A stretch of 64,000 nt of DNA, from NCBI GenBank assembly GCA_028571685.1, contig CM053143.1, positions 156,978,329 through 157,042,328 of the forward strand, in the 5' to 3' direction. The DNA is from Heterohyrax brucei. Taxonomy: Eukaryota > Chordata > Mammalia > Hyracoidea > Procaviidae. Made by a program: the position numbers and the translations under genes. This document shows, piece by piece, positions 56,681-64,000 of this stretch. The notes below the pieces were generated by a model. That model saw nothing but the letters and a program-made list of their open reading frames with translations, did not search any database and was not told where the DNA came from. Within the stretch, counting starts at the first letter, position 1; every line of letters begins with the position of its first letter.

Positions 56681-57929
56681 ATAAGTACTAACCCAGGAGA
56701 CAGATGCCTTGACCCTAGATTCTTTTAACTACTAAATAGGTATAGATTGGATAGATAACCTAAACTCTTTGATAGTTGGCATAGCTAGTGGTATGCTTGA
56801 GGGATCTCCATGCTCTGATTTGTGTTGCTTTGAACTTCTATACTGGTTACAATACTGATGGCATAGGCTAGAGTTGCAGTGTAGTTGCATAGCATAACAG
56901 TATAGCATAGTAATTACACCTATAGAGCCAAAGCAGTAAGAGGTAGACAAAACCTACAAGTGAGATATAAACACACAGTTATAAGAGGGATGGATATTTA
57001 TTCTTTTGTCTGAGAAAACTTTTTGTTATCATTATGTCATTTTCACTTTTCAGTAATAAGGTATGAAAGAATGTTTTCACTTTTCCATTTCTTGCCCTTT
57101 GAAGTTTATTTCCAGTCCTAACTGTAAACCAGAAATGCTGCAATCTTTTGATATGTTACAGAGCAAAGAAATTGAATCTGTGTAAGATCTTCCCCTTTTC
57201 AAATGTCTTGTTCACTGGAAGCAGAAGGAGCTGTGACTGATGGCTAAGAATAAAAAGTGACATCAGAAAAAAATGAGGAAAAAAAATAGACTTCAGTCTG
57301 TTTCTCCTTGTGGTCATCCCCTGTATTACAAGTAGAATATACAAGATTTTAAATGGTTCTAACTTTTATATAAAGTTGTGGATTATATTAGGTTCTTTTT
57401 AGTCACATAACATCTATAAATGCTGTATGTTACACAGTTGTCCCAACTCACCGAAGTTTGAGCATATGATTTATTCTGAGCAGTTATTCTGTATGCTTAT
57501 AGGGAGGCCATTTTGGTTGCAGAAAATACAAGTGGCTAGAGGAAACCAGGTATAGTGAAGTTTGTAATGGGAAGAGGAGGGAGAAATATAAAAAAATCAA
57601 CCATTGGCCAATCTTAATGTGATTGACTGAATCCTGCCATCCCTGCTATACTGAGATCAGCTGGCATCGGGGTGCTTCTGGCCTGATTTGTTAGTACTCT
57701 GGCCCTCAGCCCACTCACAGCCATTATGCTTTTTGAGATTTAAATTAAGAGGCAGTAATTTGACTAAAGGTTTAGCCAGTGTGTCTCTATTTCTTTGTAT
57801 ACTTATTTCTCCTTTTCTCTTTAGAAGCCTCATTATGCATAGCTTCTTATAGCTGTTTATTTTTCGTAGACTCAATATGGTCTCCCTGTAGGGTTTCCAA
57901 AAGGCCACCAGAGTTTCCAGTAGGCATAT
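56681..57929 (+). other. ARAP2: ARAP2 intron 2: unique sequence
   Basis: No exon with flanking splice sites matching ARAP2 was found. An isolated AfroSINE-like 'gtagggtttccaaaaggcca' piece lies at 57888-57920. Confidence 0.45.
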
Positions 57930-58090
57930 AGGGAGCTCTGAAGGCATAGTGGTTAAGTGCTACAGCTGCTAACCAAAAGCTTGGCAGTTAAAATCTACCA
58001 GGCACTCACTGGAAACTCTGTGAGTCAGTTCTTCTCTGTCCTGTAGGACACCTGTGAGTGGGAATCAGGTCAACAGCAGTGAGGGTTGTG
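57930..58090 (+). mobile_element. AfroSINE
   Basis: 'gctctgaaggcatagtggtt' to 'caacagcagtgagggt'. First of four in a row. Confidence 0.85.
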
Positions 58091-58095
58091 TATTT

Positions 58096-58246
58096 AATGA
58101 CATAGTAGTTGAGCCTTACAGCTGGTAAACAAAAGGTCAGTAGTTTGAATGCACTGGGTACCCCTTAGAAACTTTATGGGACAGTCATACTCTGTCCTGT
58201 AGGGTCACTATCAGTTGGAATCAACAGCAACAGTTTTAGTTTCCTT
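58096..58246 (+). mobile_element. AfroSINE
   Basis: Tandem with the previous copy, more diverged. Ends in T-rich tail. Confidence 0.8.
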
Positions 58247-58261
58247 TTGTTTTTAGTGATG

Positions 58262-58618
58262 CGCTTGGAACCTTGGTGCGCTTGGAACCAGGAGCTGTGG
58301 CTGCTAACCGAAAGGTTGGTAGTTGGAATCCATTTGCCATTCATTGGAAGCTCTACGGGGCAGTTCTACTCATCTTATAAAACAAACAAACAAAAAAAAC
58401 CCCACTGCTGTTGAGTCAATTCTGATTCATAGCAGCCCTGTAGAACAGAGTAGAACTGCATCATAGAGTTTCCAAGAAGCACCTGGGAGATTCAAACTAC
58501 CAGTCTTATGTATAGCAGACATAGTGCTAAACCACTACACCACCAGGGTTTCACTCATCTTGTAGGGTCACCATAATTTGGAGTAGACCTGATGGCCATG
58601 GCTTTTTTTTTTTTTTTA
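58262..58618 (+). mobile_element. AfroSINE split by an antisense AfroSINE
   Basis: Halves 58262-58379 and 58553-58618. A 15-base 'gcgcttggaacc' unit is duplicated at its 5' end (58262, 58279). Confidence 0.8.
58380..58552 (-). mobile_element. AfroSINE nested in AfroSINE
   Basis: Flanks 'actcatcttata' (58368-58379) and 'actcatcttgta' (58553-58564), an 11-of-12 target duplication. (AAAC)n tail at left. Confidence 0.9.
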
Positions 58619-58793
58619 ATAGGTGAATAAAATAACTGCTCTGAATAAAACTTACATTCAGACTTTGGTGAGTTTTGGTTGTTTTTTACCATATAAAATG
58701 CATTACTTGACGTCCCAGATAAAAAATTTTTCTTTGTTGCCAATGCTTTTAGTTTCTTTTCATTACTAATCAAGCATTTGATGTGATTGCTAG

Positions 58794-58882
58794 CTACTGT
58801 GAAGTCAGTTGAGACTAACTCATGGCAATACCATGCACAAGACAGTCAAACTATTGCTGATCCGTAGGGCTTTTGTTGGTGC
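58794..58882 (-). mobile_element. AfroSINE tail-side fragment
   Basis: 'agttgagactaactcatggc' and onward; stops where the next SINE begins. Confidence 0.6.
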
Positions 58883-58887
58883 CCTGC

Positions 58888-59030
58888 AAGGAAACCTTGG
58901 AGGCACAGTGGTTAAGAACCAAAAGTCAGTAGTTCACATTCTCCAGGTACTCCTTGTAAACTCTATGTGCAGTTCTATTCTGTCTTATAGGGTTGCTATG
59001 AGTCAGAATTGACCTGTCAGAAATAGGTTT
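58888..59030 (+). mobile_element. AfroSINE with deletion in the head
   Basis: Lacks the segment between 'gtggttaag' and 'aaccaaaag'; otherwise complete. Confidence 0.8.
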
Positions 59031-59393
59031 AGTTTTATTCATTTTTATGCTGGGCAGTGAACCAGTATTTCCTTTCCGTCTTCATTATTGAGAGTCAGAT
59101 CAGAGCAAGGCTTGAAGCACCGTTTGTCCTGATAACCTCCACCTAGTGGTCTCTCAGTTCCTTTGAGGCTTCCAACAGGAAGTGTCTTGCATCTCCGTGC
59201 GAGTCAGGGGAGCATCCTGTCATCTTTCCTACAAGGCCTGTCCTTAGTGGTTTGTGGCATAAAGATAAAAGCTGCTTGCTGGTTTGATGATTTTTTTTTC
59301 TACATCTTTCAAGTAATTATTTTATCCTTCGTATAGATAGATCACAGAACCCTCTCCTGAGTTAGGTGGTATGCATTCGAATGATTTAGGGTA
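59031..59393 (+). other. ARAP2: ARAP2 intron 2: nothing recognised
   Basis: No exon or named repeat. Confidence 0.45.
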
Positions 59394-59446
59394 CCCAAAC
59401 CAAACCCACTGCTGTCAAGTTGATTCTGACTCATAGTTGGTCCTAT
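59394..59446 (-). mobile_element. AfroSINE 3'-end fragment
   Basis: 'aaacccactgctgtcaagtt' followed by 'ctgactcatagttgg', then unrelated sequence. Confidence 0.65.
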
Positions 59447-59644
59447 GATTCAGGGGACAGGGAACTTAAAACATCAGAGGTAGTTGGGAGGGAGGGACTG
59501 GAATACAAGGCTGCACTAGCCAAATGGTTTTTAAGGGTTTTCAAAGGGTTAGAATGTAAATATAAATTCTCCATCCTTCTCTGGGCTTTTTTTTTTAATA
59601 AAAAATAAAAATTTCAGACTTTGTAGACGTACATAATTAGACTT

Positions 59645-59846
59645 TAAAACCCCTGAAATCACACCTATTGCCATCAATTCTGACACATAGCAACTCTATA
59701 GGACAAAGTAGAACTGCCTGAGGTATAACTCATAGTGACTCCATAGGACTGAGTAGAACCGCTGCATGGTGTGTCCAAGGAGTGGGTGGTAAATTTGAAC
59801 TGCTGACTTTTTGGTTAGCAGCCTAACCACTGCACATCAGGGCTTC
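59645..59846 (-). mobile_element. AfroSINE with internal duplication
   Basis: The 'actcatag..actc.ataggac..agtagaac' segment occurs twice (from about 59682 and 59727). Ends 'catcagggcttc'. Confidence 0.8.
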
Positions 59847-59962
59847 TGTGTAGACATTAGGAATGGATGCTATTTTAGACCTGTGTCTAAAATACATGAG
59901 TCAAAATGTGCAGGAAGGTCCCGAGCAATTATTTGTTGCATTGAATAACTGAAAGCATCCCC

Positions 59963-59990
59963 AAAATAAATAAATAAATAAATAAATAGA

Positions 59991-60021
<31 letters not shown>

Positions 60022-60023
60022 AA
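59963..60023 (+). repeat. (AAAT)n microsatellite
   Basis: About 15 units with one GATA interruption near 59988. Confidence 0.97.
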
Positions 60024-60640
60024 GAGAGACAAGCATATCTTTTCCTGGTCAAGAAAAAATTTCAAGATTCAAGTTATAGCAGAAAAGTGCTTAAAACTCT
60101 TAAAATTCAGTTGTGTTGTTTTCAAATAGCTATTTATAAGCTTAATTAAGAAAATAACCTAATTATGCCAGTATTTGTAGCATTTTGACTTGAGTATCTA
60201 AATAATTAAATCAAAATTTTAATAATTAAACTCTGGTTTATTGTTACAAGGTATATGTATCAGCTCAGTAGCCTTGAGAAGTAAGAAATAGTTATTGTTT
60301 CTGCTTTTTTACTTTCCTGTGTTAACAGAAGCAACCTTGAAAGTAGTTTAGACTGAAACTTTGGCTAGTTGATTCAGAAACTTTCATAGTACTGAGCTGC
60401 TTTTGTGTTATAATCCTGTAATTATCACTTATTCTTATCCTAAAGGCTTCCTGGCCAGAAAAGTATCAGTGTCCCCAAATTGGTATTTATCTTCTTCATA
60501 CATGTTTTTGTACTTTTACTGAAGAGAAATATTGTTTTGGATTTTCTTTTCTTTTTTTTTTTTGGTAATTCTTGTGCAGTCTTTATTCAAAGAATTGAAT
60601 AATTAATGATAGAGGATTGGTTTGGACAATATGATATGTG
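60024..60640 (+). other. ARAP2: ARAP2 intron 2: AT-rich unique sequence
   Basis: T-run at about 60552-60562. No exon. Confidence 0.5.
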
Positions 60641-61560
60641 AACTGGACAATTTGTTTTTTCTTTTTAAAAACTTCTCATTGTGATTAAGTGGAAGTTGAC
60701 AATCCAGGTCAATTTTGCATGCCTGCCTTTCTGCAACCTATCTGCTCTCCTTACCCTGTGAGAGCACACTTTTCTTTTTCACTCTTTATTTCTAGTATCC
60801 GATCAACCAACACTTGTCCCCTCCTCTCTACCTTCTCCTCTCCCCTCTAGAAAGGCAGCAGTAGGACCAGCCTCATGTATGTGTGTATATACAACCGTAA
60901 AGTAAGCACACCACAATGCATCACTCTGTGTCCCCAAGTCCAGTCCATCCTTTGCCTGAAGTGTTGACTTTACCACTGCTTTCGGGTCTGGGCCAGCAGC
61001 AAGTCTAGGGGCGATGGTCTCAGGGGACCCTCTAGGCTGTTGAACCATCAATTCTCTGGTCTTTTAATAGTTCTCAATGTGCTCACCTCTTTTTCTTGTG
61101 GTATGGGTATGTCAGGGACTCCACAGTGTGTTCCCTGTCAGGGCTGTCTTTGGTGGTGATTGTTCTGGTCTCATGCTGATATAGTCTCCCAGTCATATGG
61201 GTCCTTCTGTCTCCTAGTCTCATTTTCACTCATGTCTTTGATGTTCTTGGTTGTTGCACGTTCTAGGTGGGTTGGGACTAATAGATGTTTCTCAGATGGC
61301 AGCTTGCTAACTTTTAAGACCTCAAATGCCGCTCACCAGTGTGGGGTGCAGAAAGCTTTCTTAACAAAAGACTAGCTATGCCAATTGACCTCAATGTCCC
61401 CTGAAAACACGGTCCCCAGACCTTTGTCCCTGCTATTCTGTCCTTTGAAGTGTTGTGTTGAGTTTAGAAAACCTTTTAGTCCAATTATGCTGACTTGGTG
61501 TCTACTGTGTGCTGTAACACCTTTCACCTAACGGAATTTCTATTGATTACCAAATCCATA

Positions 61561-61723
61561 GAAACCCTGGTGGCATAGTGGGTTAAGTGCTATGTCTGCT
61601 AACCAAAAAGTCAGCAGTTTGAATCTGGCAGGTGCTCCTTGGAAACTCTACAGGGCAGTTCTCCTGTGTCCTATAGGGTTGCTGTGACTTGGAATTGACT
61701 TGATGGCAGTTGGTTTGGTTTTT
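61561..61723 (+). mobile_element. AfroSINE nested in L1
   Basis: Well conserved, complete. Flanks 'gattaccaaatc' and 'ggttacctaatc' form a near 12-bp target duplication. Confidence 0.9.
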
Positions 61724-62371
61724 TGGTTACCTAATCTGTGAATAACCTTCTCCCTCCCTTCCCATCCTTGTAGCCATCAAAGAGTTTTTTCTTCTGTGTG
61801 CAAGTCCTTATTTAAGTCCTTATAATCGTAGTTTAGTACAACATTTGTCTTCCTGCAGCTGACTGATTTCACTCAGCATAGTGTCTTCCAGTTGATACCA
61901 GGCTATGAGATGTTTCCTAAAATCATTGATGTTCTTTATCATTGCACAGTGTTCTATTGTGTGTGTATGTGTGTGTGTGTGTATGCATATTTATACACAC
62001 ACAGTAGTTTGTATATCCATTCATCTGTTCATGGGCACCTAGATTGATTCCGTCTTTTTGCTATTGTGATCAATGCTGCAATAAACATTAGTGTGCATGT
62101 ATCTGTTTGTGTGACAGCCCTTATTTCAGTAGGATATATTCCAAGCAGTGGGATTACTGGACCATATGACATTTCTATATTTAGCTTTTTAGGAAAGCCC
62201 CAAATTGCTTTCCAGAGAGGTTGTACCATTTTACCTTCCCAACAGCAGCAAAATTCCAGTCTTTCCACAGCTTCTCTAGCATTTATTGTTTTGTGTTTTC
62301 TGGATTAATGCCAGCTTTGTTGGGGAGAGATAGTATCTCTTTGTAGTTTTGATTTGGATTTGTCTAATAGC

Positions 62372-62485
62372 CAAAAGGTCGGCAGTCAAATGCACCAGAC
62401 ACTCCTTGAATACTCTATGGGGCAGTTCTACTTTGGCCTCTAGGGTTGCTGAGTTGGATCCAACTCAACGGCACTGGGTTTTTAA
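62372..62485 (+). mobile_element. AfroSINE, 5' truncated, nested in L1
   Basis: Starts at 'caaaaggtcggcagtcaaat'. Flanks share 'taatagc'. Confidence 0.85.
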
Positions 62486-62830
62486 TAGCTAGTGATCATG
62501 AATGTTTCCTCATGTGTCTTTTGGCTACTTCGATGTCCTCTTTGGTGAAGTGTCTATACATGTCCTCTGCCCATTGTTTACTTGGGTTAAATTTGTCTTT
62601 TTTGTTGATATTTTGCAGTACCTTGTAGATTATGGAAAGTAGACAACGTCGTTGCCAAATACTTTTTCCTACTCTGTAGGCAGTCTTTTTACTCTCTTGG
62701 TAAAATCTTTGGATGAGGATAAGTGTTTGATTTTCAGTAATTACCATTTATCTATTTCATTTTGGATGTGTTTGATTTGTGAAATCAGCTTTTATGAAAT
62801 GCTTTGCTGTTGAAATTTGGTGTCTCACTT

Positions 62831-63106
62831 AATATTATTGTTGAGGTTTGTCCACATTGGTGTGTTTATTTTGTGCATTGAGTATTGAAAATATTCTTAT
62901 AAACAGGTATTAGACCTTAGGGATTATGGGAGTGTATTCATACTTTTAAGGCTTTACTAAATAAGTGCACTCAACATGTTTTTTTGGGGGGGGCAACTTT
63001 GCATTGTAAATTTCACCTTATTGATCTCTGCTGTAGTTAATCCACTCGTATGATTTTAGAATTCTGGTTTGTGTTATACATTTCATGTAAATCTCAAAGC
63101 TTTTAA
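62831..63106 (+). other. ARAP2: ARAP2 intron 2: nothing recognised
   Basis: T/G homopolymer junction near 62980-62994. No exon. Confidence 0.45.
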
Positions 63107-63147
63107 GAGTAAATCCTGGTGGCGTGGTGCCTAAGTGCTGTTTGCTC
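63107..63147 (+). mobile_element. AfroSINE 5' fragment
   Basis: 'aatcctggtggcgtggtgcc' head only, cut off by L1 sequence. Confidence 0.65.
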
Positions 63148-63149
63148 CC

Positions 63150-64000
63150 AAGGGTTTTCTTGTATGTAATTTTTTTTTTAAATGACTGAATGAAAATGTA
63201 AATTCCCATATAATTTGTATGACCACCTAGATGCAGCTTCCACTGCTCTCCCTGCCTGGTGACAGCACACTATTCTTCTCTGTTCCATACGTAGCTCATC
63301 CTCCCAACAGTCTCCTTTTCCCTCCTCTCCACCCACTCTCCTTCCTCTAGCCAGAGGTCAGCAGGATGATATCTTATTGATGCATAGAACCATAAAGTGC
63401 ATCCAGTATGGTTATTCCGCATCACCAAGTCCAATCTATTTGTGTCCAAAGAGTGAACCTTCACTATGATTTATGGGCAAGGGCAGCATCAGGGCCAGGG
63501 GCCATGCTCCCAGGGGAACCCTGAAGCTGCTGGACCATCAATTGTGGTCTTTTAGTGGAGATCTCAGGGCACACCCCTTTTTATTCTTGTGTTGCCAGTG
63601 AGACTCAGTTTGCTCCATCGAGGCTATCACTGGTGGTGGTCAGGTACCATCCAGTTCTTCTGGGTCCAAGTTGATGTAGGCACCCACTCATGTGGCTTTC
63701 TCTATCTTCTGGGTTGTCTTTACCCCATGCCATTGTATTCCTTGGTGAGCATCTTTTCCTGCTGAGTGAGGACCATTTGCTGTGCCCTCGGATGGCAGCT
63801 TGGCAGCTTTTAAGACCCCAGATGCCACTCACCAATGGAGGGTGCACAGAGCCCTCTTAGCAAAACACTAGTTGTGCCAATTGGCCTCGATTTCACCTAA
63901 CAGCGTGGTCTCCTGCCCCCTGCACCAGCTACTCTGTCCTTGCAATAAGGAGTATTCAAGTTATTACTGAAGTCCACTTAATATTGTTCTTGTTTCTAAC
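63150..64000 (-). mobile_element. L1 LINE 3' UTR, antisense (continues past window)
   Basis: Same order of blocks as 60640-61450: 'gatggcagcttggcagcttt', 'ccactcaccaatggagg', 'gttgtgccaattggcctc'. Related but distinct copy. Confidence 0.78.

Larger units (their letters stand above)
60640..62830 (-). mobile_element. L1 LINE 3' end, antisense, with two AfroSINEs
   Basis: 3' UTR from 60640 ('gcagcttgctaacttttaag') into ORF2 end ('caatgctgcaataaacatta', 'gaagtgtctatacatgtcct'). Interrupted at 61561-61723 and 62372-62485. (TG)n at 61960-61982. Confidence 0.82.

Noticed and set aside
48364-64000. Search for ARAP2 exon 3 (coding for the segment after the VSG/serine junction)
   Set aside because: No frame with the expected continuation and splice sites was found; exon 3 probably lies past the window.

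Overview
The window is nuclear DNA from a placental mammal of the superorder Afrotheria, probably an elephant-like (paenungulate) genome. The main evidence is about 48 copies or fragments of a tRNA-derived SINE with the AfroSINE signature: a tRNA-like promoter head, a B-box-like core near 'gttcaaatccacca', and a tail resembling 'gagtcggaatcgactc'. Alongside these are RTE-type LINE copies that share the same 3' tail and carry (ACA)n tails, a MaLR-like LTR family, lineage L1 3' ends, and old pan-mammalian MIR, L2, mariner and Tigger-like remnants. Species cannot be fixed from the sequence alone.

One protein-coding gene is visible, ARAP2, on the + strand. A CpG island at about 22.48-23.28 kb ends in a strong splice donor (GTAAGTGAT at 23281) and is read as the promoter plus a non-coding first exon. 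After a 24-kb intron, exon 2 (47313-48363) holds four short upstream ORFs, the start codon at 47465, and 299 codons that encode the N-terminal SAM domain and the following linker. It ends at a GTAAGAA donor at 48364. No other coding exon was found in the 15.6 kb of intron 2 inside the window, and the PH, ArfGAP, ankyrin, RhoGAP and RA domains must lie beyond it.

Layout: 1-22.5 kb is the 5' intergenic flank, rich in LTR, RTE and SINE insertions and without a recognisable gene. 22.5-23.3 kb is the promoter island. 23.3-47.3 kb is intron 1, with dense AfroSINE clusters at 28.7-31.6 and 34.8-35.6 kb and a multiply interrupted antisense RTE at 40.7-45.4 kb. 48.4-64 kb is intron 2, dominated by antisense L1 3' ends, an antisense RTE with a 218-bp local duplication, a mariner remnant and SINE-in-SINE nests.

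No new gene system is evident. The items most worth a second look are the uORF cascade abutting the ARAP2 start, a 107-bp near-identical duplication that looks like a template-switch patch, a 218-bp 96%-identical duplication, RTE copies with inverted 5' parts, a tRNA-Gly-headed composite SINE built from RTE ends, and LTRs with exact 5-bp target duplications inside SINEs. All repeat names rest on recognition by eye, without a database search.
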